From contig JAXMHH010000007.1 in assembly GCA_046346845.1 (NCBI GenBank), forward strand, positions 139,521-203,520: DNA of 64,000 bases. The letters are read 5' to 3'. Numbering within the stretch: position 1 is the stretch's first letter; each line of letters begins with the position of its first letter. This document shows positions 25,715 to 34,838 of this stretch, piece by piece. The notes under the pieces are model-generated. The model saw nothing but the letters and a program-made list of their open reading frames with translations, was not told the DNA's origin and did no database searches. Both the position numbers and the translations under genes were made by a program. This DNA is from DSSB01 sp046346845 (lineage in GTDB: Bacteria; UBA10199; DSSB01).

Positions 25715-26956
25715 ATGGACGCGACCCGGCCGGACATCCTGATCTTGGGCGCGGGCATCCTTGGCTCCTCGGCCGCCTGGCAGCTCGCGGAGCGGGGCGC
25801 GGGTACGATCGCCGTCCTCGACCTCGACTTGGCGGGGACCTTCAGCTCCTCCGAGCGCAACGCCGGCGGCTGCCGCGCTACTTGGTGGCACCCGCTCAAC
25901 GCCGAGCTGTCGTGGCGCTCCCTGCGATATTACGAAGGCATCGCGGAGGAGATTCAGTTTTTCCAGCGGGGCTACCTCTTTCTCTACTCGCCGCGTCGTT
26001 GGACCGTCGCCCGCGAAAAGCAGGCCCAATACGAGGCCCTGGGCATCCCGATCGAGTACCTGAGGCCGGAGGAGATCCGCGCGCGGCTCCCCGAATTTGA
26101 GAATCTCAAGGGCGTAGCGGGCGCGACCTTCTCGCCCAGGGACGGCCTGCTCGACCCGCACCTCTTGAAGGAATACTACCGCGGCCGGGCCAAGGCGCTC
26201 GGCGTGAGATTCTGGGACCGTTTTTATTTTACGCGGGCCGAATGCCGCAGCCGAAGGGTGGAGACGGTGCGCGCCCTGCACAGCCCCTCCCCTCTTTCGG
26301 AAGAGATTTTGGAGAACATCGTCACCCGCCACCAGGTCGACGCTGCCGGAACTTGGGAGGAGGAAGTCTTCCATCCACAGATCGTGCTCAACTGCACGGG
26401 CGCCTGGCTCCCGGTGAGCTCCAGAAACCTGGGCTACTCCTCCCCCGTACAACCGGTGCGCCGCCAGATCTCGCTCTTCGAAAGCCACGCGGAGGATTTT
26501 TCGGATCGGGGCATGATCGTCGACAGCTCGGGCCTTTACCTGCACGCGGAGGGCGCGCACAGCGGCCTGGTCCTGGCCGGCTACTCCAACCGCGACGAGC
26601 AGCCCGGCTATTCCTTCCGATACGGCGACCAGCCCTTCTTCGACAGGAAGATCTGGCTCCGGCTGTACCGCCGGGGTGGCCGGCATCACTTCGAGGCAAT
26701 CCGCCACGTCCGCGGCTGGGCGGGGCTTTATGCGGTGAGCCCCGACAAATCCGCCATCCTTGGCCGCGTCGAAAACATGGAGAATCTTTTTGAGCTCGGC
26801 GCCGCCACCGGCCGGGGCGTGATGCAGTCCTACGTCCTGGGAAAATTGATCGCCGAGCTGATCGCCACCGGCCGCTTCGAGACCCTGGACGCGGCGCCGC
26901 TCTCGGGGGAGCGCTTCGCGAAAGGCCAATTACTCACCGAAGCACTGGATATCTGA
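25715..26956 (+). CDS. FAD-dependent amino-acid oxidase-like protein (DAO family)
   Basis: The 413-residue flavoprotein has an N-terminal FAD Rossmann fold (DILILGAGILGSSAAWQLAE), a D-amino-acid oxidase/sarcosine oxidase-type middle, and a C-terminal flavin-contact stretch (GRGVMQSYVLGKLIAELI). It probably oxidises a primary or secondary amine or amino acid. Its position behind hyuAB suggests that the substrate is the product of the cyclic amidase (for example an N-methyl amino acid), which is inference. The gene is convergent with the Cys-rich protein downstream. Confidence 0.85.
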   Translation: MDATRPDILILGAGILGSSAAWQLAERGAGTIAVLDLDLAGTFSSSERNAGGCRATWWHPLNAELSWRSLRYYEGIAEEIQFFQRGYLFLYSPRRWTVAREKQAQYEALGIPIEYLRPEEIRARLPEFENLKGVAGATFSPRDGLLDPHLLKEYYRGRAKALGVRFWDRFYFTRAECRSRRVETVRALHSPSPLSEEILENIVTRHQVDAAGTWEEEVFHPQIVLNCTGAWLPVSSRNLGYSSPVQPVRRQISLFESHAEDFSDRGMIVDSSGLYLHAEGAHSGLVLAGYSNRDEQPGYSFRYGDQPFFDRKIWLRLYRRGGRHHFEAIRHVRGWAGLYAVSPDKSAILGRVENMENLFELGAATGRGVMQSYVLGKLIAELIATGRFETLDAAPLSGERFAKGQLLTEALDI

Positions 26957-26971
26957 CCGTATCGCGTTTTT

Positions 26972-27319
26972 TTAAAGGTATGCGCGGCATTGGCCGGACA
27001 GGTCTTTCTCATGCGACCTCATGCAGGCTTTGATGCGCCCCTCTCCGGGTTGGACGTCCTTGCAAAACTTCTCTTTGTCCGATTTGCAGGCCAGATGGCG
27101 CTGCTTGGCCTTTTCCAGCTTGGCCTGGCAGGTCTGGGAGAGCCGGTCTTGGTTTTGCTTGAGACATTGCCGGATGCGGCCTCCACCCGGCTGAACATCC
27201 TTGCAGAACTGCTGGATGTCGGCCTTGCACTCTCCCTTGGCGAGGGCCGGCCGGGGCGCCTGAGTCAGGCCGAAGGCAATGGAGGTCAGAGCCAAGAAAA
27301 CGATTCCTTTGCGTTTCAT
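26972..27319 (-). CDS. secreted cysteine-rich repeat protein
   Basis: The 115-residue protein has a signal peptide (MKRKGIVFLALTS... cleaved near ALA-KGE). Two repeats of about 39 residues follow, each with four cysteines and the core FCKDVQPGxGRI (residues ~30-68 and ~75-113). This is the 'cysteine-rich repeat' (GLG1/Golgi apparatus protein-like) family seen in secreted bacterial proteins. The cysteines probably form disulfides in the periplasm. AAAGGA precedes the ATG. Role unknown. Confidence 0.75.
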   Translation of the reverse strand: MKRKGIVFLALTSIAFGLTQAPRPALAKGECKADIQQFCKDVQPGGGRIRQCLKQNQDRLSQTCQAKLEKAKQRHLACKSDKEKFCKDVQPGEGRIKACMRSHEKDLSGQCRAYL

Positions 27320-27405
27320 GGTGGGTCCTTTCTCAATTCGTCAGTTAATGATCTGTAGAGAACGGAGCCCCCGCAAAAGTTAAAAATGAACCTTAAGCCG
27401 GCGAA

Positions 27406-27702
27406 TTAACCGCGCAGCTTATCGCGCACCGCCTCCACCTTGGCCCGCATGCGGCCCATCGGGCGGTCGACCTGGTCGTCGATCTTGATGAAGGTGGACA
27501 CGCGACGCGAGCGGCCGCGCATATCGAGATGCATCCTCTTTAACAGCTCAAAGACCGCGTCCGGCTCCCCCTCGATGGTCGTGCCCATCGGGCCCAGCTC
27601 GTAGGCCAGGCCGCTGTTTTCGATCATCCGGATCAGCGGGGCGATCTCGGCGCTCATGTGCTCCCAATGGTCCTCGGGAGCGATGGAGACGAAGGCCAGC
27701 AT
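27406..27702 (-). CDS. MTH1187-family thiamine-binding protein
   Basis: This 98-residue protein belongs to the YkoF/UPF0045 thiamine-binding family. It has MLAFVSIAPED at the N-terminus, YELGPMGTTIEG (the binding-loop signature) and RVSTFIKIDDQVDRP near the C-terminus. The start at 27702 is fixed by a strong GGAGGAGG about 6 bp upstream. It is divergent from the quinone oxidoreductase gene with 69 bp between. No thiamine transport genes are near. Confidence 0.85.
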   Translation of the reverse strand: MLAFVSIAPEDHWEHMSAEIAPLIRMIENSGLAYELGPMGTTIEGEPDAVFELLKRMHLDMRGRSRRVSTFIKIDDQVDRPMGRMRAKVEAVRDKLRG

Positions 27703-27771
27703 AATTCCTCCTCCGGTTGAAAACGCTTTTTTTGAGTTTAATCCTTTTGGAAAAAGGGGCAAAGTAGCGGC

Positions 27772-28722
27772 ATGAAAGCGGTCGGCATTCGGCGATTCGG
27801 CGGCAGGGAGGTGCTGGAAATCCTTGAGCTTCCCAAGCCGCAGCCCAACCCCCACGAGGTCCTGGTGAAGGTCCACGCCGCCGGGGTCAACCCCGTCGAC
27901 TGGAAGATCCGCGAGGGGCTGTTGGAGGGGCGCATGCCCCACGCCTTCCCCATCGTCCTGGGTTGGGACGCCGCCGGCGTGATCGAGGCGGTTGGCGAAA
28001 AGGTGCACTACGCCCGCCCCGGCGACGCGGTCTTCGCCTACTGCCGGAAAGACATCATCCAAGACGGCAGCTATGCCGAATACATCGTGCTGCGTCACCC
28101 GCATCTCGCCCCCAAGCCAAGCAACCTTTCCTTCGAGGAGGCCGCCGCCGTCCCCCTGGCGGCGCTCACGGCCTACCAGGCCCTCTTCGAGGGCCTCAAG
28201 CTGAAGGCGGGCGAGAAGGTCTTGATCCATGCAGGCGCCGGCGGGGTCGGCGGTTTCGCGATCCAGCTGGCCAAAGACACGGGAGCCCACGTCCTGACCA
28301 CCTCCAGTGCGCGCCATCACGACTACCTGCGCGGCCTGGGCGTCGACGAGACCCTCGACTATACGCGGGAGAGTTTCGTCGCGGCCGTCCGCCGCTCCCA
28401 TCCGGAGGGCCTGGACGCCGTCTTCGACACGGTCGGGGGGCAGGTGCAGATCGACAGCGCCGACGTCTTGAGGCCGGGCGGACGCCTGACTTCCATCCTA
28501 GCCCTAAAAGAAGACTACTTCCGAAAGCGCGGGCTGGAGACCGCCTACGTCTTCGTCCGGCCGGACCCCGATCAACTGAACCTCCTCAAGACCCTGGCCG
28601 AAGCGGGGAGGCTGCGCGTCAAGCTGGCCGCCGTCCTTCCCCTGGAGGAGGCGGAGCAGGCCCACGAGTTGATCCAAACAGGCCATACCGAGGGAAAGAT
28701 TATCTTGAAGGTTTCCGACTAG
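27772..28722 (+). CDS. NADP-dependent zinc-independent alcohol dehydrogenase / quinone oxidoreductase
   Basis: The 316-residue MDR-superfamily enzyme has an N-terminal GroES-like domain (VHAAGVNPVDWKIREG, GWDAAGVIEAVG) and a C-terminal NADP Rossmann domain (VLIHAGAGGVGGFAIQLAK). It lacks the zinc-ligand Cys cluster of true alcohol dehydrogenases and matches the quinone oxidoreductase/reticulon-4-interacting-like group. Likely it reduces quinones or enones. It is convergent with the methyltransferase gene, with 8 bp between stops. Confidence 0.88.
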   Translation: MKAVGIRRFGGREVLEILELPKPQPNPHEVLVKVHAAGVNPVDWKIREGLLEGRMPHAFPIVLGWDAAGVIEAVGEKVHYARPGDAVFAYCRKDIIQDGSYAEYIVLRHPHLAPKPSNLSFEEAAAVPLAALTAYQALFEGLKLKAGEKVLIHAGAGGVGGFAIQLAKDTGAHVLTTSSARHHDYLRGLGVDETLDYTRESFVAAVRRSHPEGLDAVFDTVGGQVQIDSADVLRPGGRLTSILALKEDYFRKRGLETAYVFVRPDPDQLNLLKTLAEAGRLRVKLAAVLPLEEAEQAHELIQTGHTEGKIILKVSD

Positions 28723-28730
28723 CTCAGATC

Positions 28731-29477
28731 TCAGATCACCCGCCCCACGCGAAGAAACAAGGGCCAGCGGATCTCCCTGGCTTGCTCGGGGTCTCCCCAG
28801 AGGGGCGCCAGTTTATTGCGCAGCTCCGGGAGGGGATCCCGCCCCATCGCCTCGCGATAGCGCTGCGTCGCCGACCAGGTGCCGAGATAGCCGAGCAGGT
28901 CTTCCAAATTCCACCGCAAGGTCATGGAGAATTCCGGCGCCTCCAATTCCGGAAAGGGAAAGGGAATGCCCTGGTATCTCTCTTCCACCCAACGCCGGTC
29001 GGCGGGCCAATAGGGACCGACCGTCTCGGAGTAGTATCGCAGGTAGACCCGATCGATCTCCGGGCTGCAACTGAAGTGCTGGTAGCCCCAAAGGGCGATA
29101 ATCCCCTGCGGCACGGCCACCCGCCGCACCTCGGCATAGAACTTTTCAAACTCAAACCAATGAAAGGCTTGGGCGACGGTGATCAAGTCGACCGATCTCC
29201 CCGGCAGCCCCGAGGCCTCGGCAGGCGCCACGCGGTATTCCACTCCCGGATGGGCCTCGGCCTGGGCAATCTGCCGCTCGCTGGCGTCCGTGGCGATGAC
29301 CTGGGAAAAATAGGGCGCCAGGCCCAGGGCCGCCTGGCCGTTCCCCGTGGCGCAGTCCCAGGCCAGGTTGCGCCGCAGGCATAGCCCCGCCAAATAGCGG
29401 TAGAGCCCTTGCGGATAGCGGGGGCGATAGCGGGCATAGGCATCCGCCTGCCGGGAAAAATGGTCCTGAAAGCTCAT
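28731..29477 (-). CDS. class I SAM-dependent methyltransferase
   Basis: The 248-residue enzyme has motif I LAWDCATGNGQAALGL, a SAM-contact acidic residue in VIATDASERQ, motif II/III around VDLITVAQAFHWFEFEKF and the post-III GIIALWGY. This is the Methyltransf_11 pattern often seen in small-molecule methyltransferases. The substrate is unknown. It is divergent from the glycosyltransferase gene. Confidence 0.88.
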   Translation of the reverse strand: MSFQDHFSRQADAYARYRPRYPQGLYRYLAGLCLRRNLAWDCATGNGQAALGLAPYFSQVIATDASERQIAQAEAHPGVEYRVAPAEASGLPGRSVDLITVAQAFHWFEFEKFYAEVRRVAVPQGIIALWGYQHFSCSPEIDRVYLRYYSETVGPYWPADRRWVEERYQGIPFPFPELEAPEFSMTLRWNLEDLLGYLGTWSATQRYREAMGRDPLPELRNKLAPLWGDPEQAREIRWPLFLRVGRVI

Positions 29478-29629
29478 CTTTCGAACCTATTGAAATAATT
29501 CATCAAAATCAAGGCAACCCGGCGAAAAATCAGCAGATAATAGAGCCGGCCCCCCGGCGTCCTTTTAAGCTCTGGAATTGTTCAGAATTCAGTGCTAAGC
29601 ACCGCGCGCCTCGGGCAAGGAATCACGGA

Positions 29630-32281
29630 ATGCGCCTCTCCACCTTATTGATCCTCCTCGCGACGGTCGCGGTCAACGTCCTCATCTGGACCCAGATCAA
29701 CAAACCCCACTACATGGTGGACAGCGCCTACCCGCTCAACAGCTTTTCCCTCAACCCCTACAAGAAGGACCAGAGCCCCTTCCAGGGCAAGCCCTTCACC
29801 CGGGAAGAGCTCGATTCCGACCTCAAGATTCTTTCGCAAAAGACCAATACGATCCGCCTCTACAGCAGCCTGGGCGGCCTCGACCAGGTCCCGGAGCTGG
29901 CCAAAAAGTATAACATCAAGGTGATCGCCTCGGCCTACCTCAACGGGGGCCTCGACAACGCCCAAAACCAAGCCGAGGTCGACGCGGCCATTCAGATGGC
30001 GCAGAAAAACAAGAACGTCATCCGCGTCCTCATCGGCAACGAAACCCAGCTGCAAAATACCGTGCCGCGCGAGGCCCTGGTGGAGTACCTGGCCCAGGCC
30101 CGAAAGAAGCTCAAAAAATACAAGGTCCCCGTCTCCACCGCCGAACCCTGGGATTATTGGATCGTCCACCCCGAGCTTTCAAAAGAGGTCGACTACATCG
30201 CCATCCACATCCTGCCCTACTGGGCGGAGATCCCCATCCACCAAGCCGTGGATTACGTCATGAACCATTACGAGGCGGTCAAGATCACCTTCCCGAAAAA
30301 ATGGGTCATGATCGCCGAGACCGGCTGGCCTAGCGACGGCCCGCAGCGCGGCGCCGCGCAAGCGACCTTGGCCAATCAGGCCGAATTCGTCCGCAGCTTC
30401 ATGGCCCGCGCTAAGGATAAGAAGGTCGACTACAACATCATCGAGGCCTTCGACCAACCGTGGAAAAGCTCGATCGAGGGTCGCGCCGGGGAACACTGGG
30501 GCATCATGGACGCAGACCGCCGGGACAAGTTCCCGATCCAGGGCCCGGTCTTAGAAGACCCGAACTGGAAATGGTGGGCGCTCTGCTCGACGGTGCTGGG
30601 GCTGCTGGCCGCGGCCCTATTCCTCCTGCGCCGTCCCGACCTGAAAATCCGCGGCCAAGTCTTCACGGTCTTGATCTTTCAAGCCGCCATCGCCTTGGCG
30701 ACCCAACTCGCCCGCGAGGCCAGCGACCAATACATGTCGCCCGGCGACATCGTCTTCTGGTCGGTGATGATCTCGGCCCAGGTGCTGCTAGCGATCATCC
30801 TGCTCACCGACGCCGCCGAGATCGCGGATGTGGTTGGAGGCAAGGCCTTGCAGCGCAAATACCTGCCGCTCAGGCCGGAGGACCTGACCGCCAAGGACCT
30901 GCCCATGGTCTCGATCCATCTCGCCTGCTGCAAGGAGCCGCCCGAGATGGTCATCGCCACCATCAACAGCCTGGCCAAGCTCCACTACCCGAATTTCGAG
31001 GTGATCGTGGTGGACAACAACACCCCCGATCCCGAGATGTGGAAACCGGTCGAAAGGCGCTGCGCCGAGCTCGGCCCGCGCTTCCGCTTCTTCTCGCTGG
31101 GCTCCTGGCCCGGCTTCAAGGCCGGCGCCCTCAACTTCGCCCTTCGTCAGACCAATCCCCAGGCCAAGATCGTCGGCGTGGTCGACGCCGACTACATCGT
31201 CGAGGCGGATTGGCTGGCCGCCACCGTTCCCTATTTCCTCCAAGATCCGGAAGTCGCCCTGGTCCAAGCCCCGCAGGAGCACCGCGACTGGGAGCGCAAC
31301 ATCTTCACGCGGATGGAGAACGACGAGTACAGCGGCTTTTTCCGCATCGGCATGGTACAGCGCAACGAGCACAACGCGATCATCCAGCACGGCACGATGA
31401 CCCTGATCGATAAGCCGGAACTGCTCAAGCTGGGGGGCTGGGCCGAGTGGTGCATCTGCGAGGACGCCGAGCTGGGCCTGCGCATCCTCAACGACCGCAA
31501 GAAATCGATCTACCTCGACCACGCCTTCGGCCACGGGCTGGTGCCGCATACCTACGAGGCCTACGCCAAGCAGCGCTTCCGCTGGGCCTACGGCGCGATG
31601 CGCATCCTGAAGCGCCACTGGCTGCTGTTCACGGGCCTGCGCGGCAACCTGACCCTCGCGCAACGCTACCAGTTCGTGAAGGGTTGGCTGCCTTGGATCG
31701 GCGACGCCCTGCACATGGTCTTTACCTTCACGGCGATCGTCTGGAGCCTCCTGCTCATCCTCAACCCCAGGCATACCGACTTTCCCGAACCCATTTTCAT
31801 CTATCCCGCGCTGCTGCTGGTCGTCTTGCGGATATTCGGAACCCTGTGGACCTACACGACCCGGGTCAAGATCGGCAAAAGGCGCACCCTGCTCGCGATG
31901 ATCGCGGGCGGCTCCCTGACCCACAAGATCGCCAAGGCGGTCCTGCAGGGGCTCTCCACCCGCTCCAAACCTTTCTATCGCACCCCGAAGCAGGAGAGCT
32001 CCGCGCCGCTCTTGAAGGCGATCTCCAATGTCTATGACGAATTATTGCTGTCGGTGACGTTGGTGGTCCTGGCTTGGGGCATCCTGGACGTCTTCGGGAC
32101 GGTCAACCACCAGGCGGTGCTGTGGGCAGTGGCGCTGGTGGTGCAGGCCTTCCCCTACTTCGCGGCGCTGATCGCGGCCCTAGTGAGCAGCTACTCGGGG
32201 AGGAAAGACCACCCCAAGGACATGGGCAATTCCCCGCTGACGGCGAATCCCCCGCCCCTCCCCAGCCACGCCGCCCGTTAG
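29630..32281 (+). CDS. GH17 glucanosyl domain fused to a GT2 processive glycosyltransferase (beta-glucan synthase-like)
   Basis: This 883-residue membrane protein begins with a TM anchor (residues 4-20). A GH17-like TIM barrel follows (~35-310), with predicted acid/base Glu138 in GNETQ and nucleophile Glu230 in IAETGWPSDGP. TM helices lie near 316-333 and 375-393. The GT2 domain (~425-660) has D460xN, DAD 519-521, CEDAE 610-614 and QRFRW 648-652, the processive-synthase signature. More TM helices follow (~690-740, 805-855). The GT2 probably builds a beta-glucan in the membrane while the GH17 domain cleaves, branches or cyclises it outside, as proposed for NdvB/NdvC-type glucans. Its stop overlaps the convergent uvrB by 4 bp. 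Confidence 0.88.
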   Translation: MRLSTLLILLATVAVNVLIWTQINKPHYMVDSAYPLNSFSLNPYKKDQSPFQGKPFTREELDSDLKILSQKTNTIRLYSSLGGLDQVPELAKKYNIKVIASAYLNGGLDNAQNQAEVDAAIQMAQKNKNVIRVLIGNETQLQNTVPREALVEYLAQARKKLKKYKVPVSTAEPWDYWIVHPELSKEVDYIAIHILPYWAEIPIHQAVDYVMNHYEAVKITFPKKWVMIAETGWPSDGPQRGAAQATLANQAEFVRSFMARAKDKKVDYNIIEAFDQPWKSSIEGRAGEHWGIMDADRRDKFPIQGPVLEDPNWKWWALCSTVLGLLAAALFLLRRPDLKIRGQVFTVLIFQAAIALATQLAREASDQYMSPGDIVFWSVMISAQVLLAIILLTDAAEIADVVGGKALQRKYLPLRPEDLTAKDLPMVSIHLACCKEPPEMVIATINSLAKLHYPNFEVIVVDNNTPDPEMWKPVERRCAELGPRFRFFSLGSWPGFKAGALNFALRQTNPQAKIVGVVDADYIVEADWLAATVPYFLQDPEVALVQAPQEHRDWERNIFTRMENDEYSGFFRIGMVQRNEHNAIIQHGTMTLIDKPELLKLGGWAEWCICEDAELGLRILNDRKKSIYLDHAFGHGLVPHTYEAYAKQRFRWAYGAMRILKRHWLLFTGLRGNLTLAQRYQFVKGWLPWIGDALHMVFTFTAIVWSLLLILNPRHTDFPEPIFIYPALLLVVLRIFGTLWTYTTRVKIGKRRTLLAMIAGGSLTHKIAKAVLQGLSTRSKPFYRTPKQESSAPLLKAISNVYDELLLSVTLVVLAWGILDVFGTVNHQAVLWAVALVVQAFPYFAALIAALVSSYSGRKDHPKDMGNSPLTANPPPLPSHAAR

Positions 32282-34287
32282 GTCTTCACCCCCACGGCCA
32301 TCGCAACCGATTCCAGCTCCTTGATCCGGTCCCGCTTCTGGGCGGCGGTCTCGAAGTCCAGGGCCGCGGCGGCCTGCTTCATCTCTTTGCGCAGTTTCTC
32401 GATGAGTGCGGGTATCTCCTCCGGCGCCACCTCCTGGTGATCGACCTCCAGCTCGGTGGGCACGGTGAAATAATCCTGCTCCTCGACGCTGGTCAGGATG
32501 TCCTGGATTTGCTTGCGGATCGTCTGCGGGGTGATGCCGCGCTCTCGGTTGTAGGCCTCCTGGAGCTCGCGGCGACGCTGGGTCTCTTGGATGGCCAGAG
32601 CCATCGACTGGGTGACCTGGTCCGCGTAGAGGATGACGTGGCCGTTGGCGTTCCGCGCGGCCCGGCCGAAGGTCTGGATGAAGGATCGTTCCGAGCGCAG
32701 AAAACCCTCCTTGTCGGCGTCGAGGATGGCCACGAGCGAGACCTCGGGCATGTCGAGGCCCTCGCGCAGCAGGTTGATCCCGATCAGGACGTCGAATTCC
32801 CCTTTGCGCAGGTCGCGGATGATGGCGACGCGCTCGATGGTCTCGATGTCGGAATGCAGGTAACGGACCTTCAATCCGATGTCACCGAAGTATTTCGCCA
32901 GATCCTCGGCCATCTTCTTGGTCAGCGTGGTCACCAACACCCGCTCGTCCCGGGCGATGCGTTTGCGGATCTCCTCGATGAGATCGTCGACTTGATCCTT
33001 GACGGGACGCACGTCGACGGTGGGATCCAGGAGGCCGGTGGGCCGGATCACCTGCTGGACCACGGCCCCGGGCGTGCGTTCCATCTCGAAGGGGCCGGGC
33101 GTGGCCGAGACGTAGAGGATCTGGTCGGTGAGACCCATGAACTCGTCGAAGCGCAGCGGCCGGTTGTCGAGCGCTGAAGGGAGGCGAAACCCGTATTCGA
33201 CCAGGGTGGTCTTCCGCGCCCGGTCGCCGTTGTACATGCCGGAGACCTGGGGCACGGTGATGTGCGACTCGTCCAGGATCAGCAAAAATTCCTTCGGATA
33301 GTAGTCCAGGAGGGTCGGCGGCGGCTGGCCCGCCTGGCGGCCGGTGAGATGGCGGCTGTAGTTCTCGATGCCCTTGCAGAAGCCGATCTCCTCCATCATC
33401 TCGAGGTCGAAGCGGGTGCGCTGCTCGATGCGCTGCATCTCGAGCAGCTTGTTGTTCGCGTGGAAAAACTTGATGCGTTCCTCCAGCTCGGCGCGGATGT
33501 TGACCACCGCCTTCTTCATGGCGTCGTCCCAGGTGACGTAATGGCTCGCCGGGTAGATGGCGATCTTCTCCAGCGCCTGCAGGACCTTGCCGGTCAGGGG
33601 ATCCACCTCCTGGATCGACTCCACCTCGTCGCCGAAGAACTCGATGCGGATCGCCCGGTCCTCCTCGTGGGCGGGGAAGACCTCGACCACGTCGCCCCGC
33701 ACCCGGAAGGTCCCGCGGTGGAAGTCGAAGTCGTTGCGCGTGTACTGGATCTTGGTGAGCTCCTTGAGCAGCAGGTTGCGCTCCACCTGGGTCCCCGCCT
33801 CCACGAAGGCCAAAAGGCCGTGGTAGGCCTCGGGCGAGCCCAAGCCGTAGATGCAGCTCACCGAGGCGACGATGATGACGTCGTTCCGCTCCAACAGCGC
33901 CCGGGTGGCCGCGTGGCGCATCTTGTCGATCTCCTCGTTGATCGACGAATCTTTCTCGATAAAGAGATCCTGGGCCGGGACGTAGGCCTCCGGCTGGTAA
34001 TAGTCGTAGTAGCTGACGAAGTATTCGACCGCGTTATCGGGGAAGAGGTCCTTGAATTCTCGGTAGAGCTGGGCGGCAAGGGTCTTGTTGGGCGCCATCA
34101 CCAGGGTCGGCTTCTGCAGGCGCTGGATCACGTTGGCCATGGTGAAGGTCTTGCCGCTGCCCGTGACTCCCAGCAGGGTCTGCTCCCTGCGGCCCGCGAG
34201 GAAACCCCGGCTCAGGGCCTCGATGGCGGGCGGCTGGTCGCCCCGCGGCTGGAGCTCGGAGACGATTTGGAAGGGACGGATCAGCAT
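32278..34287 (-). CDS. uvrB: excinuclease ABC subunit B
   Basis: The 669-residue helicase-like damage-verification subunit has a P-loop in LGVTGSGKTFTMANVI, the beta-hairpin YYDYYQPEAYVP, the DEAD-type box LLILDESH, helicase motif VI (QTFGRAARN) and a C-terminal UVR motif that binds UvrC. Length is standard. It is separated from uvrC by about 10 kb. It lies 4 bp after the small membrane-protein gene and is probably the last gene of the ispDF-gltX-cysS operon. Confidence 0.98.
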   Translation of the reverse strand: MLIRPFQIVSELQPRGDQPPAIEALSRGFLAGRREQTLLGVTGSGKTFTMANVIQRLQKPTLVMAPNKTLAAQLYREFKDLFPDNAVEYFVSYYDYYQPEAYVPAQDLFIEKDSSINEEIDKMRHAATRALLERNDVIIVASVSCIYGLGSPEAYHGLLAFVEAGTQVERNLLLKELTKIQYTRNDFDFHRGTFRVRGDVVEVFPAHEEDRAIRIEFFGDEVESIQEVDPLTGKVLQALEKIAIYPASHYVTWDDAMKKAVVNIRAELEERIKFFHANNKLLEMQRIEQRTRFDLEMMEEIGFCKGIENYSRHLTGRQAGQPPPTLLDYYPKEFLLILDESHITVPQVSGMYNGDRARKTTLVEYGFRLPSALDNRPLRFDEFMGLTDQILYVSATPGPFEMERTPGAVVQQVIRPTGLLDPTVDVRPVKDQVDDLIEEIRKRIARDERVLVTTLTKKMAEDLAKYFGDIGLKVRYLHSDIETIERVAIIRDLRKGEFDVLIGINLLREGLDMPEVSLVAILDADKEGFLRSERSFIQTFGRAARNANGHVILYADQVTQSMALAIQETQRRRELQEAYNRERGITPQTIRKQIQDILTSVEEQDYFTVPTELEVDHQEVAPEEIPALIEKLRKEMKQAAAALDFETAAQKRDRIKELESVAMAVGVKT

Positions 34288-34291
34288 AGAC

Positions 34292-34831
34292 CTAAACAGG
34301 TATCTTTAGATACACCCGCACGATGCGCCGGAGCAAGGTCCCGCCGGAATGGATGATCCATACCGCCAGGAACACCCGCAGCAGCTTCGCGGCCACCACG
34401 ATCCCGAAGACCGCCCAAGGATTCATCCCGATCATCGAGGCGGCGATGGCGCCGATCACGCAGGGCACGACGGTGAAGACGCTGATGGTGAGCTCGAAAT
34501 AGCCGTACTGCTGGGCGTGCTGGACGATGTCCTTGACCCTGGCGTACATCGAGTAGTCGTTGATGATGGTATCGAGATAGCCGTGCAGGAAGGTATAACT
34601 AGCCAAGACCACCAGGCCCAGGCCCGCCACCACGCCCAATACCGCCGCCAATAGCCACTTGACCAGGTGCCGGGGCCGTATCGCCACGGTGGTGCCGAGC
34701 AGGCTGTCGCAGGGGATGAACACGAGAAAGCTGTCGAGGAAAAACAGCAGGAAGAAGACCGGAGCCACCCACCTGGCGTCCGCGTGCGCGGCGATCTTCT
34801 GCGCGTAATAGGCAATCTTCTCTTTTTTCAT
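34292..34831 (-). CDS. small polytopic membrane protein (YqaA/DedA-like)
   Basis: The 179-residue protein has four to five hydrophobic helices: about residues 22-40, 58-80, 112-135 and 137-160. It resembles VTT/SNARE-associated (YqaA/DedA-like) proteins in having a short amphipathic start, a DSFLVFIPCD re-entrant-like segment and conserved Gly/Pro in VVPCVIGAIAASMIGMNPW. In that superfamily members act as lipid scramblases or flippases; this is inference for this gene. It sits 7 bp after cysS and 4 bp before uvrB. Confidence 0.65.
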   Translation of the reverse strand: MKKEKIAYYAQKIAAHADARWVAPVFFLLFFLDSFLVFIPCDSLLGTTVAIRPRHLVKWLLAAVLGVVAGLGLVVLASYTFLHGYLDTIINDYSMYARVKDIVQHAQQYGYFELTISVFTVVPCVIGAIAASMIGMNPWAVFGIVVAAKLLRVFLAVWIIHSGGTLLRRIVRVYLKIPV

Positions 34832-34838
34832 GGCCCGC

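Noticed and set aside
23762..26929. 1055-codon minus-strand open frame
   Set aside because: It is antisense to hyuA, hyuB and the FAD oxidase, whose family motifs are unmistakable; the antisense translation shows no motifs.
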